A stretch of DNA of 61,311 nucleotides. Origin: SIG299 sp051880375 (lineage in GTDB: Bacteria; Bacillota; Clostridia; Lachnospirales; Lachnospiraceae). A program made the position numbers and the translations under genes. Under the pieces are notes generated by a model. That model was not told where the DNA came from. It worked only from the letters and a program-made list of their open reading frames with translations, and did no database searches. The stretch covers positions 1 through 61,311 of the forward strand of contig JBJENV010000052.1 of NCBI GenBank assembly GCA_051880375.1, written 5' to 3'. Positions 1-8,448 of the stretch are shown here, piece after piece; the first letter of the stretch is position 1; every line of letters starts with the position of its first letter.

Positions 1-1403
1 ACCGAAGCCTTTTCGTTATCCCATTTTGCTTTCGCCCCTGCAAACTCCTCACGCAGCTCGGACAGTTCTTTTTCCAGTATGGCAAGGCGTTCTTTGCTCA
101 GCCGGTCTTCTTCCTTCTTTAATGCCGCCTCCTCAATTTCCATCTGCATGATGCGCCTCTGCACATCATCCAGCTCGGTCGGCATGGAATCCAGCTCCGT
201 TTTAATCAGCGCGCACGCTTCATCTACAAGGTCGATTGCCTTATCCGGCAAGAAACGGTCGGAGATATAACGGTTGGACAGCGTTGCGGCGGATACAAGC
301 GCACTGTCGGTAATCTTGACACCGTGATAGACCTCATAACGCTCCTTTAAACCACGCAGAATCGAAATTGTATCCTCTACGGTCGGCTCATCCACATGCA
401 CCGGCTGGAATCTTCGCTCGAGCGCCGCATCCTTTTCTACATACATGCGGTATTCGTTTAAGGTAGTCGCACCGATACAATGCAGCTCGCCTCTGGCAAG
501 CATCGGCTTTAACATATTGCCCGCATCCATGGCGCCCTCGGTTTTACCCGCACCGACAATCGTATGCAGCTCATCAATAAAGAGAATGATTTTGCCCTCG
601 CTCGCCTTGACTTCCTCAAGAACCGCCTTTAAGCGTTCCTCAAATTCGCCGCGGTACTTCGCACCGGCAACCAAAGAGCCCATATCCAGAGCAAATAAGG
701 TCTTGTCCTTTAATCCTTCCGGTACATCGCCGCGCACGATACGCTGCGCCAGTCCTTCGACAACCGCCGTTTTACCGACGCCCGGCTCACCGATCAGAAC
801 CGGGTTATTCTTTGTCTTTCTTGACAAAATACGGATGACGTTTCGGATTTCCGAATCCCTGCCGATGACCGGGTCCAGTTTCTGTGCCCTTGCCCGCTCG
901 ACAAGATCATAGCCGTACTTTTCCAGTGTGTCGTAGGTCGCTTCCGGATTATCGCTTGTTACTCTCTGGTTACCCCGCACTTCGGAAAGCACCTGTAAGA
1001 AGCGCTCCCTGTCGATGCGGAAGGTCTTAAACAGCTCCTTTAATTCCCTGGACGGATATTTTAACAGGCTTAAGAACAGATGCTCTACGGATACGTAGGC
1101 ATCTCCCATTGCCTTTGCCTCATCCTCTGCATAAATCAGTACTTTATTCAAATCATTTCCGACGTATACCTGTCCGCCGGACACCTTCGGCCGTTTGTTC
1201 AACAGACCGGTCAGCTGTGCCAGAAATACTTCCGGCGAAATTTCCATTTTTTCAAACAGTTTGGCAATCAGACTGTCTTCCATCGTAAGCAGACTGTAGA
1301 GCAGATGCTCCGGCACCAGTTCCTGATGCCCGTAATCATATGCGAGTTTTTCGCAGTCCTGTACTGCCTGAACGGATTTCTGGGTAAATTTACTGATGTT
1401 CAT
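1..1403 (-). CDS. clpB: ATP-dependent chaperone ClpB, N-terminal part (cut by left edge)
   Basis: Class I Clp/Hsp100 disaggregase that works with DnaK to rescue aggregated proteins. About 467 residues are visible and the reading frame runs off the left edge. It begins MNISKFTQKS, followed by the double Clp N-domain repeat, then the first AAA+ domain with Walker A GEPGVGKT and Walker B ILFIDELHT, the pore-loop segment AKYRGEFEERL, and the start of the coiled-coil middle domain (EIEEAALKKEEDRLSKE region), which separates ClpB from ClpC/ClpA. The ATG at 1403 has a GAGGTGAG ribosome binding site about 7 nt upstream. A CIRCE operator and sigma-A promoter lie just upstream, so HrcA heat-shock control is expected. 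Confidence 0.96.
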   Translation of the reverse strand, partial: MNISKFTQKSVQAVQDCEKLAYDYGHQELVPEHLLYSLLTMEDSLIAKLFEKMEISPEVFLAQLTGLLNKRPKVSGGQVYVGNDLNKVLIYAEDEAKAMGDAYVSVEHLFLSLLKYPSRELKELFKTFRIDRERFLQVLSEVRGNQRVTSDNPEATYDTLEKYGYDLVERARAQKLDPVIGRDSEIRNVIRILSRKTKNNPVLIGEPGVGKTAVVEGLAQRIVRGDVPEGLKDKTLFALDMGSLVAGAKYRGEFEERLKAVLEEVKASEGKIILFIDELHTIVGAGKTEGAMDAGNMLKPMLARGELHCIGATTLNEYRMYVEKDAALERRFQPVHVDEPTVEDTISILRGLKERYEVYHGVKITDSALVSAATLSNRYISDRFLPDKAIDLVDEACALIKTELDSMPTELDDVQRRIMQMEIEEAALKKEEDRLSKERLAILEKELSELREEFAGAKAKWDNEKAS

Positions 1404-1495
1404 AACACTCACCTCGTCTTTCGAAACATCATGCAAAACTCGTTTTCCATGACAGAAAAGCATCAGGTTGGATGCCTTCCTATCAGTTTGGTTAC

Positions 1496-1538
1496 GTTAT
1501 AGCACAAATTATTAGCACTGTCAAGAGGTGAGTGCTAA
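1496..1538 (-). promoter_or_regulatory. clpB promoter with CIRCE (HrcA) operator
   Basis: Read on the minus strand, TTGACA (1519-1524), a 17-bp spacer and TATAAC (1496-1501, preceded by TG) form a sigma-A promoter. The inverted repeat TTAGCACTG-N9-GAGTGCTAA (1512-1538, plus-strand reading) matches the CIRCE consensus TTAGCACTC-N9-GAGTGCTAA with one mismatch and covers the -35 box. HrcA binding there would block polymerase. The element begins one base past the stop codon of the upstream cyclase gene. Confidence 0.93.
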
Positions 1539-1539
1539 T

Positions 1540-3183
1540 TTATTTTATCCTCTTTTTCTTCTCCTTATCCTCATACATGAGCGCATCCGCCCGGCGGAAG
1601 ACATCGGCAAAGTTTTCATCCCTGCCCTTCTCATAAACCGCAGCTCCCTGCGCTACCTGAACCGGAATTTCATAATGCGGATTCTTTCTGCAAAAAGCTT
1701 TCAGTTCCAGTTCCAGCGCTCCCATCCGGTTCGAATAGTTCTTTTCTTCTCTGCCCGTTCCGATGGCAACAAATTCATCACCACCGATGCGGTAAACATT
1801 ATCCTCTTTCCAGACCTTTTTCAAAAGATCTGCTACATTTTTAATCAGTTCATCCCCTTTTTCGTGCCCATAGGTATCATTCATCTGCTTTAAATTATTA
1901 ATATCCATGACAACCACGGAAAATGCAGCACTTCCCTGATCAATCTGGGCATCTAAAAGCTCCACTGTCTCCTCATAAGCGGTCTTGTTTCTGATTCCTG
2001 TCAGCGCATCCGTGTAGGCCAGCTTATTGATATAACCGATATATTTTTTCAGATGCTCCGCTGTCAGCTGAAAGCTTCGTGCCAGTACTCCAACCTCATC
2101 ATTTGTATTACATTCAATAGAAACATCCAAATCCGAATTTGCAATTTTCTGTGCTGCCTCTGTCAGCTGATGCAGCGGACGAATCATCACCCTGGATACC
2201 TGAATGGTCACAAGAATAACAACAGCAAGCATGAGAAGCAGGGATGTAATAACATACCCAAACAGGCGTATCCACGGCTCATCAATTTCACTTTTTAATA
2301 CACAGATAGAAAAGAGCATATTATTCTGCAGTTTCTGTGATACGAGCCGCTTCTCCTGTCCGTCCCAGGAATAAGGAATCAGATGCCCACTTGCTTTTGC
2401 AGCTGTCAGTTTCCGATACAGCTCCGTCAATTCGCCGGATGCACCCTCCCGCTTTATCCCGTCCGGATAATCTTTATGATACAGAATGTTTCCCTTTTCA
2501 TCCATTAAAAATGCATATCCGTTATCATAAATCTGAACCGAATCCACACTTTGATACAGGATGTCTACTTCTATGTCCATACCAATCACACCAATGACTT
2601 CACCATCCACGTAAACCGGTATGACATAGGAAATCATATCGATATCAATGCTTGGATTTACATACGGCTCCAGCCACGTAGCCTTTTCGTTTTCCAGAGG
2701 GATATAGTACCATCCTACCGCAGGCACATCATTTTTATCATATAGGGAAAGGTCGGTGACCGGGTAATCCTCAAACTTCCCCCTATCATTCTTTACAAGG
2801 AAGAATCCGCCGTTTGGTGCCTTTTCCTGATTAAAACGGTAATATACCGTAATGGCTCCCTTTGTATTTTCGGCAGCATTCACCGAAACTGCAAGTACCT
2901 CCTCTAAATAACTGTTCCGGTATTCTTCCTCTCCCCACAGCCGCTTCACATCGTCTAACTGTCGCACCGCAAAATGGTAAATCGTGTTGACCGACTGCTC
3001 GATGTTCATCAGTTGTTCGTTGATTTCCTGCTTCTTTTCCGTACATAAAAGATTCATGATATCAGACGAATCCTGTTCCAGTGTATTTTTCATACTGATC
3101 AGACAGATGGCCGCCACCGATATCGTAGATATCAGAACGCTGAAAATAACAAGTGACAGGATTTTCGTCCGAATTGATTTCAT
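1540..3183 (-). CDS. Membrane-bound diguanylate cyclase (Cache-HAMP-GGDEF)
   Basis: Makes cyclic di-GMP from two GTP in response to an extracellular signal. Order: transmembrane helix (about residues 8-30), an extracellular Cache-type sensor (about 35-290, with the WYYIP and VIGVIGMDIEV segments typical of dCache), second helix (about 305-330), HAMP linker (after IRPLHQLTEAA), and a C-terminal GGDEF domain with an intact GGDEF (YRIGGDEFVAIG). The inhibitory-site RxxD normally found upstream of GGDEF reads WKED, so product inhibition may be weak. The ATG at 3183 is preferred to an upstream GTG (3192) because GAGGAG sits 8 nt before the ATG and overlaps the GTG. It follows the GDPD gene by 5 nt, so they are probably co-transcribed. 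Confidence 0.9.
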   Translation of the reverse strand: MKSIRTKILSLVIFSVLISTISVAAICLISMKNTLEQDSSDIMNLLCTEKKQEINEQLMNIEQSVNTIYHFAVRQLDDVKRLWGEEEYRNSYLEEVLAVSVNAAENTKGAITVYYRFNQEKAPNGGFFLVKNDRGKFEDYPVTDLSLYDKNDVPAVGWYYIPLENEKATWLEPYVNPSIDIDMISYVIPVYVDGEVIGVIGMDIEVDILYQSVDSVQIYDNGYAFLMDEKGNILYHKDYPDGIKREGASGELTELYRKLTAAKASGHLIPYSWDGQEKRLVSQKLQNNMLFSICVLKSEIDEPWIRLFGYVITSLLLMLAVVILVTIQVSRVMIRPLHQLTEAAQKIANSDLDVSIECNTNDEVGVLARSFQLTAEHLKKYIGYINKLAYTDALTGIRNKTAYEETVELLDAQIDQGSAAFSVVVMDINNLKQMNDTYGHEKGDELIKNVADLLKKVWKEDNVYRIGGDEFVAIGTGREEKNYSNRMGALELELKAFCRKNPHYEIPVQVAQGAAVYEKGRDENFADVFRRADALMYEDKEKKKRIK

Positions 3184-3188
3184 TAGTC

Positions 3189-4010
3189 TCACTCCTCTTT
3201 TGTGGTTGGCAGAAAGCCCTCAAAAATAAACAAATCGTAATCGTTTCTGTTCGCAACAAGCTCTTCTTCAGAGCGAATGGTCCACGCCACGCTGAGCGCC
3301 CTGTAAACATACCTGCAAATCCGTCTGGAAATATTCTGCTTGTGCAGATGGTCATACGCAATGAAATCCGGCTTGCAGATAAAGTTATACATCAGATAGT
3401 GCAGGATTGCCTCATAAAACGGTTCTCTTCGCTCCTTCGTGTTAAAATTGGAGGAAAGCTGTCCCCGCACAACCCCTGGATGATGTTTTTTGTACCATCG
3501 CACTGCAAGCGGATGGAACGATTCGATGCAGTACACTCCTTTGTACTTTTGAATCAGCTTATCGGCTTCCGTGCACACGGTATCTGCCTTTTCATGAATT
3601 TTAATTTCAATAATGAGCGGCACCTTACCGTCCACAAGCTTTAATACATCCTCAAACAGCGGAATGCGTTCCTCCGATTTGCATAGCGTAAACTGCTGCA
3701 ACTCGTTGTATGTATAGTCTCTCACGTTTCCTTCCGCACCGCAGACTCTCTTTAGTGTCTCATCATGGAAAACTACCGGAAGCCGATCCTTCGTCAGCTG
3801 GACGTCGAGTTCGATTCCGTAACCGGCATCCACTGCCTTTCGAAAAGCTGCCATCGAATTTTCCGGCGCCGCACCCTCATTGTCATGCAGTCCGCGATGT
3901 GCGTAATGCCATCCCATGAGCGGAGCATAGTCCGGTCTGTGAAGCATCCTTGGCATGACTGCCAACAGATATAACAGTAAAACCACTAAAATTGCTATCA
4001 GAAGTCCCAT
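3189..4010 (-). CDS. Membrane-anchored glycerophosphodiester phosphodiesterase
   Basis: Hydrolyses glycerophosphodiesters from phospholipid or teichoic-acid turnover to glycerol-3-phosphate and an alcohol. A single N-terminal helix (residues 2-20) anchors a GDPD TIM barrel. Diagnostic motifs: HRGLHDNEGAAPENS (catalytic HRG and PEN), the metal ligands IELDVQ, and the second catalytic histidine in PVVFHDETL, then LIIEIK. The ending SEEELVANRNDYDLFIFEG is normal for the family. 273 residues, usual for short GDPDs. The gene lies 17 nt after the MFS gene with AGAGGA before the ATG, so it belongs to an MFS-GDPD-cyclase transcription unit. The exact diester substrate cannot be read from sequence. 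Confidence 0.9.
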   Translation of the reverse strand: MGLLIAILVVLLLYLLAVMPRMLHRPDYAPLMGWHYAHRGLHDNEGAAPENSMAAFRKAVDAGYGIELDVQLTKDRLPVVFHDETLKRVCGAEGNVRDYTYNELQQFTLCKSEERIPLFEDVLKLVDGKVPLIIEIKIHEKADTVCTEADKLIQKYKGVYCIESFHPLAVRWYKKHHPGVVRGQLSSNFNTKERREPFYEAILHYLMYNFICKPDFIAYDHLHKQNISRRICRYVYRALSVAWTIRSEEELVANRNDYDLFIFEGFLPTTKEE

Positions 4011-4027
4011 GTTCTTTTTCCTCTTTT

Positions 4028-5305
4028 TCAGTCGTCAATATCAAAATGTTCCAGTACTCTTTCCTTTTTGGACGGTCTGGAATCGCCATGCTTTACCTGA
4101 AGCATCGTAAGAATTGCGCAAACCGTAAAGAAAATTGCATACGGAAACAGCGTGCCGTAAGAAACATACTGAAGCAGCGCTCCGGAAACAATCGGTGTAA
4201 AAATCTGCGCTGTCATGGAAAAAGTATAATACAGCCCGGTATACTTACCGATTTCGCTGCCCTTACTCATTTCAACTACCATCGGGAGTGAATTCACGCC
4301 GACCGCCGCCCAGCCGATACCGATAATTGCAAAGAAGATGTTTGCCGAAGCATGGTAGGTCGGATAGAAAAATACGGCGCTGTAGCTGATGAGCATAAAG
4401 CAAAGCCCCAGCAGAATCGTCTTCTTTCTTCCGATTCTGGAAGAAACCGCACCAATCGGAAGATAGCTGATAATGGCAGCCACGGTTGCCACCATCAGGC
4501 AGCTTGCAAAGCCGCCTCCTTCCATGCCCCACACAGTAACCGCATATCTGGAGAATGCCGTTGTAACCGCATTATATGCCGTAAACCAGAGAAAAATCGA
4601 CAGCAGAATAAACAGTAAACTTTTCTTTACCGGTTTCGGAAGTTCTCCGGTTTCCTCTTTTACTTTTTCCTCCTCTGCCTCCTCCGGGTATTCCTCCGCC
4701 ACCTGTGCTGCAATTTTCTTTTCATTAATCGTACACACAAGCAGAACAACCGCAAGTATCATGAGTACTGCGACACCAAGAAAAACCGGAAGATAACTTG
4801 GATTTTCTTCCTTTTTAATCAGAAAGCGGATTAAAATCAGTGAATAAACACTTCCGACCGCTCCCATCAGGTTAATGACGGCATTCGCCACAGAGCGGAG
4901 CGGCTTCGGAGTTAAGTCCGGCATCAGTGCAACTGCCGGAGAACGGTACATTGCCATAGCAAGCAGCGTCAATCCGAGTGCGGCAATAAACAGCCACAGC
5001 ATTCGGTTTTTGTCCGCATACGGAAGCAGCAGCATAAAAAGAACTGCCGCTAAGGTTCCAAAGAGAATAAACGGCGTTCTCTTACCCAGTCCGGTATCCA
5101 CTTTATCCGAAAGTGTTCCGATGACAGGGAGCAGAAACACCGCCAGCACATTATCAATTGCCATAATGGCACCGATGACTGCCTCATTTAAGTGGAACGT
5201 ATTCTGCAGGATGAGCGGCACAATGCTGTCGTACATCTGCCAGAAGGCACAGATAGACAAAAAAGCAAGACCAACCAAAAAAGTACGCTTGTAATTTAAT
5301 TTCAT
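4028..5305 (-). CDS. MFS transporter, sucrose-permease/SLC45-like
   Basis: Twelve-helix major facilitator, 425 residues from the chosen start. The opening segment ICAFWQMYDSIVPLIL and the loop DKVDTGLGKRTPFI after helix 2 resemble the RxGRR loop of the SLC45/glycoside-pentoside group, which suggests proton-linked sugar or glycoside uptake. A charged cytoplasmic loop rich in Glu and Lys (about residues 200-230) separates the halves. The ATG at 5305 (MKLNYKRTF) is preferred over one 36 nt upstream because GGAAAGGGG sits about 7 nt before it. It is the first gene of an operon with the GDPD and diguanylate cyclase, so a phosphodiester or sugar-phosphate related substrate is possible but unproven. 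Confidence 0.82.
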   Translation of the reverse strand: MKLNYKRTFLVGLAFLSICAFWQMYDSIVPLILQNTFHLNEAVIGAIMAIDNVLAVFLLPVIGTLSDKVDTGLGKRTPFILFGTLAAVLFMLLLPYADKNRMLWLFIAALGLTLLAMAMYRSPAVALMPDLTPKPLRSVANAVINLMGAVGSVYSLILIRFLIKKEENPSYLPVFLGVAVLMILAVVLLVCTINEKKIAAQVAEEYPEEAEEEKVKEETGELPKPVKKSLLFILLSIFLWFTAYNAVTTAFSRYAVTVWGMEGGGFASCLMVATVAAIISYLPIGAVSSRIGRKKTILLGLCFMLISYSAVFFYPTYHASANIFFAIIGIGWAAVGVNSLPMVVEMSKGSEIGKYTGLYYTFSMTAQIFTPIVSGALLQYVSYGTLFPYAIFFTVCAILTMLQVKHGDSRPSKKERVLEHFDIDD

Positions 5306-5342
5306 TTTGAAACCCCTTTCCGAAGTTACCATATTTAACAAA

Positions 5343-5351
5343 ATTATAGCA
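5343..5351 (-). promoter_or_regulatory. Extended -10 promoter for the MFS operon
   Basis: On the minus strand TGCTATAAT gives a perfect -10 with the TGn extension, about 37 nt before the MFS start codon. No good -35 is present at 17 bp, as is usual for extended -10 promoters. It lies directly downstream of the copA terminator. Confidence 0.65.
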
Positions 5352-5359
5352 CATAATAT

Positions 5360-5409
5360 GGGAAAAGAAAAGGAAGAACATGCTCCCTTTCAGAAAGACG
5401 TGTTCTTCC
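5360..5409 (-). terminator. Rho-independent terminator of csoR-copA
   Basis: On the minus strand the stem GGAAGAACA / TGTTCTTCC (arms 5401-5409 and 5372-5380) is followed by a TTTTCTTTTCC tract. It starts six bases after the copA stop codon. Confidence 0.85.
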
Positions 5410-5415
5410 ATATTG

Positions 5416-5625
5416 TTACTGTATGGATGTTACCTTATAGTCCTGTGCTTCTACCGCCGCCTTCAGTACATCGTTGGAAATTTCAGCAGAAAGCGTAACC
5501 TCTGCCGTACCTGTTTCATGGCTTACGGCTGCCTCGGATACCTCCGGAAGCGCCTCCAGACACTTCTTCACTCTGGCCTCACAGTGTCCGCACATCATAC
5601 CCTCAATTTTCATCGTCCTTTTCAT
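5416..5625 (-). CDS. Possible nested copZ: internal start inside copA
   Basis: Within the 3' end of copA, in the same frame, the ATG at 5625 is preceded by AAAAAGGAG with a 9-nt gap, as good as any ribosome binding site in the window. Initiation there would give a 69-residue free HMA protein (MKRTMKIEGMMCGHCEARV at its start) with the size and GMxCxxC motif of the copper chaperone CopZ. The alternative is that the domain is only made as a fusion and the purine-rich stretch simply encodes the Lys-Lys-Glu linker. The E. coli copA gene also yields a small chaperone, there by frameshifting, so the outcome has precedent. Confidence 0.5.
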   Translation of the reverse strand: MKRTMKIEGMMCGHCEARVKKCLEALPEVSEAAVSHETGTAEVTLSAEISNDVLKAAVEAQDYKVTSIQ

Positions 5626-7989
5626 GGTTTTACTCTCCTTTTTCTTTGCTCGTTTCTTTCTATCTCTGCGCGCATCGTGTACGCGGAACAGATTCAGCCG
5701 CAATGCGTTTGTAACAACGCAAAAGCTCGACAGGCTCATGGCTGCCGCAGCGAACATCGGGTTCAGTTTCAAACCGAACGCCGCAATAAACACGCCCGCC
5801 GCTAACGGAATTCCGATGGAATTATAAAAGAATGCCCAAAACAGGTTTTCATGAATATTCTTTAACGTCGCGCGGCTCAGCCGGATGGCGGCAGGTACAT
5901 CGCTTAAGTAGCTCTTCATCAGCACAATATCCGCCGCATCAATCGCAATATCCGTTCCTGCACCGATGGCAATACCGATGTCTGCTCTTGTTAACGCCGG
6001 TGCATCATTAATGCCGTCACCGACCATAATCACCTTGCCCTCGCTCTTTAACCTGCGAATCACCGCTTCCTTTCCGTCCGGCAATACCCCCGCAATCACC
6101 TCATCTACACCGGCCTGTGCTCCGACTGCTTTTGCGGTACGCTCATTATCTCCGGTTAACATCACAACACGGATTCCCATGCCCTTAAGTTCTCCTACCG
6201 CCTGCGGACTGTCCTCCTTTATGACATCCGCCACCGCAATCATTCCAAGAAGCTGCTTCCCTCTTGCAAAGAACAGCGGCGTTTTCCCTTGCTCTGCCAG
6301 ATGTTCCGCCTGTTTCCTGACATCTTCCGGAACAAAAACACGGCTGCTGATAAATTTCTCATTGCCTCCGAGCAAAACCGCTCCGCTGCTGACTGCCGAA
6401 AGCCCGTTGCCGGGCAGAGCCGTAAAGTCGGTGATGTCCATGTGTGACGCTTCTTTCCGGGCGATATCGGTCATTTCTTCTTCCACATAAGAAACAACCG
6501 CCTTTGCTAACGGATGCTCGCTCCTTAACTCTAACGTATAGGCAGAAAAAAGCAGTTCTTCCTTTGTCACGCCCTCCGACGGCAGAAGGTCCGTCACCTT
6601 CGGCTCTCCGCTTGTAATCGTACCGGTCTTGTCGAACACGACAACATCCGCTTTGCCCGCTTCCTCTAACGATACCGCCGTCTTAAACAGGATGCCGTTT
6701 TTTGCTCCCACGCCGCCACCGACCATGATTGCCACTGGAGTCGCCAGTCCCAGTGCACACGGACAGCTGATGACAAGCACCGAAATTCCTCTGGCAAGTG
6801 CAAAACCGATACTCTCGCCAACGAGCAGCCAGACTGCAATTGTCACCACCGCAATCGCAATCACCGCAGGCACAAATACACCGGATACCCTGTCCGCAAC
6901 CTTTGCAATCGGTGCTTTGGTTGCCGATGCATCACTTACCATCTGAATAATTTTCGATAAGGTCGTATCCTCACCGACGCGCACCGCCTCACACCTTAAA
7001 AAGCCTGACTGATTGAGCGTTGCCGCAGAAACACGGTCGCCCTCCGCTTTATCGACGGGAATACTCTCACCGGTCAGCGCCGATTCGTTGACGGCGCTGC
7101 TTCCCTCTAACACGATTCCGTCCACCGGAATGTTTTCCCCCGGACGGACAACAAACACATCCCCTTTGACTACCTGCTCTATCGGAATCTCCTGTTCTTC
7201 ATTTTCCCTCACGACGACCGCGGTTTTCGGCGCCAGCTTCATCAGACCCTTCAATGCATCCGTCGTCTTTCCCTTTGAACGTGCCTCAAGCATTTTCCCA
7301 ACGGTAATCAGCGTTAAAATCATCGCCGCAGATTCAAAATAAAATTCGTGCATATAGTGCAGGATGCCTTCCATGTCCCCCCGGACTCCGGCATCGGTCA
7401 TGGCAAACAGGGCATACGTGCTGTAGATAAACGCAGCACCGGAGCCGAGCGCCACGAGCGTATCCATATTCGGTGCTCTGTGCCAGAGGCTTCTAAAACC
7501 GCTCACAAAAAACTTCTGATTGATTACCATAACAGCAATCGTAAGCAAAAGCTGTATAAGTCCCATTGCCACATGGTTGTCTTCCAGAACATCCGGCAGC
7601 GGCCATCCCCACATCATATGTCCCATGGAAAGATACATAAGGGCAAGCAGAAAAACGAGGGAAAACAGCAGCCTGCGCTTAAGTACCGGCGTTTCCCTGT
7701 CCTTTAGCATCTCTTCATAGGCAGAAGTTCTCTGGCTGCCTGCCGCGTCACCGCTTTTTTGTCCCGCACCGGATGTACTGCTGCCAAACGCTTTTTTTAC
7801 GGCGCCGTAGCCTGCCTCCTCGACTGCCTTCACGATTTCCGCAGCATCCGCGCTTCCTTCGACCCCCATGGTATTGGTCAAAAGGCTGACCGAGCAGGAT
7901 GACACCCCCGGAACCTTTGAAACCGCCTTTTCCACTCTTGCGCTGCAGGCGGCACAGCTCATTCCTGTTACCGTATACTGTTGCATCAT
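5416..7989 (-). CDS. copA: Copper-exporting P1B-type ATPase with N- and C-terminal HMA domains
   Basis: Pumps Cu(I) out of the cytoplasm at the cost of ATP. Residues: N-terminal metal-binding domain with GMSCAAC (9-15), a Ser/Gly linker, membrane helices from about 105, actuator TGES (306-309), the copper-type CPC in helix 6 (409-411), phosphorylation site DKTGT (453-457), HP motif SEHPLAK (490-496), and GDGINDAP (657-664). A second, complete HMA domain with GMMCGHC is fused at the C terminus (from about 789) behind a lysine-rich linker. At 857 residues it is longer than CopA enzymes with one HMA. It follows csoR by 10 nt in a CsoR-controlled operon. A second ATG 3 nt downstream (7986) has a slightly better distance to the AAAGGG ribosome binding site. 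Confidence 0.96.
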   Translation of the reverse strand: MMQQYTVTGMSCAACSARVEKAVSKVPGVSSCSVSLLTNTMGVEGSADAAEIVKAVEEAGYGAVKKAFGSSTSGAGQKSGDAAGSQRTSAYEEMLKDRETPVLKRRLLFSLVFLLALMYLSMGHMMWGWPLPDVLEDNHVAMGLIQLLLTIAVMVINQKFFVSGFRSLWHRAPNMDTLVALGSGAAFIYSTYALFAMTDAGVRGDMEGILHYMHEFYFESAAMILTLITVGKMLEARSKGKTTDALKGLMKLAPKTAVVVRENEEQEIPIEQVVKGDVFVVRPGENIPVDGIVLEGSSAVNESALTGESIPVDKAEGDRVSAATLNQSGFLRCEAVRVGEDTTLSKIIQMVSDASATKAPIAKVADRVSGVFVPAVIAIAVVTIAVWLLVGESIGFALARGISVLVISCPCALGLATPVAIMVGGGVGAKNGILFKTAVSLEEAGKADVVVFDKTGTITSGEPKVTDLLPSEGVTKEELLFSAYTLELRSEHPLAKAVVSYVEEEMTDIARKEASHMDITDFTALPGNGLSAVSSGAVLLGGNEKFISSRVFVPEDVRKQAEHLAEQGKTPLFFARGKQLLGMIAVADVIKEDSPQAVGELKGMGIRVVMLTGDNERTAKAVGAQAGVDEVIAGVLPDGKEAVIRRLKSEGKVIMVGDGINDAPALTRADIGIAIGAGTDIAIDAADIVLMKSYLSDVPAAIRLSRATLKNIHENLFWAFFYNSIGIPLAAGVFIAAFGLKLNPMFAAAAMSLSSFCVVTNALRLNLFRVHDARRDRKKRAKKKESKTMKRTMKIEGMMCGHCEARVKKCLEALPEVSEAAVSHETGTAEVTLSAEISNDVLKAAVEAQDYKVTSIQ

Positions 7990-7999
7990 TTTTCCCTTT

Positions 8000-8311
8000 C
8001 TATTTCATCAACTTCTGGATTGTCACAAGCAGCTCCTCTACCGTTTCTTCCCTGCCGTCACGAATGTCTTTTGTCACACATGTCCTGATATGATTGGCAA
8101 GAAGCACCTTAGCAAAGCCGTCAAGCGCCGCCTTGACTGCCGCCACCTGCGTCAGGATATCGGTACAGTAGGCATCCCGTTCTACCATTCCCTTAATGCC
8201 CCGCACCTGACCTTCCAGACGGTTTAACCGGTGAATCAAATCCTTATACTCTTCCTCAGAGCGTTTTTTCGTCTTGTGGCAGCATTCGCCACAGCCTGTC
8301 TCTTTTCCCAT
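8000..8311 (-). CDS. csoR: Copper-sensing repressor, CsoR family
   Basis: All-helical CsoR/FrmR-type repressor (103 residues) that releases DNA when Cu(I) binds. The three classical copper ligands are visible: Cys in DAYCTDIL, and His and Cys in NHIRTCV. The family core HRLNRLEGQVRGIKGMVE is intact. The N terminus carries three extra cysteines and a histidine (CGECCH), more than typical CsoR, which could be an additional metal site. It is the first gene of the csoR-copA operon, with a matching palindromic operator in its own promoter, so it is autoregulated. Confidence 0.94.
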   Translation of the reverse strand: MGKETGCGECCHKTKKRSEEEYKDLIHRLNRLEGQVRGIKGMVERDAYCTDILTQVAAVKAALDGFAKVLLANHIRTCVTKDIRDGREETVEELLVTIQKLMK

Positions 8312-8361
8312 ATAGTATGTCCTGCCTTCCTCTCAAAATTCCATTTTCCTCTTTCAGCAAA

Positions 8362-8390
8362 ATTATATACCCCCTATGGGTATCTGTCAA
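8362..8390 (-). promoter_or_regulatory. csoR-copA promoter with CsoR operator in the spacer
   Basis: On the minus strand TTGACA (8385-8390), 17 bp, TATAAT (8362-8367): a perfect sigma-A promoter. The spacer holds the palindrome ATACCC-CCTAT-GGGTAT (8367-8383), the GC-centred inverted repeat known from CsoR operators. Repressor binding would sit exactly between the two boxes. Confidence 0.93.
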
Positions 8391-8392
8391 GT

Positions 8393-8438
8393 AAAAAGGA
8401 AGCGCCTTACAGAACATTAAGTCTGTCCGACGCTCCTT
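8393..8438 (-). terminator. Terminator of the secreted metallopeptidase gene
   Basis: On the minus strand an imperfect stem AAGGAGCG..ACAGA / TCTGT..CGCTTCCTT ends in TTTTT. It lies between the stop codon at 8449 and the csoR -35 box, only a few bases from the latter. Confidence 0.8.
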
Positions 8439-8448
8439 CTTCTCGGCC

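Noticed and set aside
445..912. 155-codon plus-strand open frame inside clpB
   Set aside because: Shadow of the conserved AAA+ domain on the other strand; no domain or ribosome binding site.
5620..5660. Programmed frameshift at the A-rich stretch in copA, as in E. coli copA
   Set aside because: The main frame continues through to the C-terminal domain, and there is no slippery heptamer followed by an early stop that would release a short pump; the internal start is the simpler idea.
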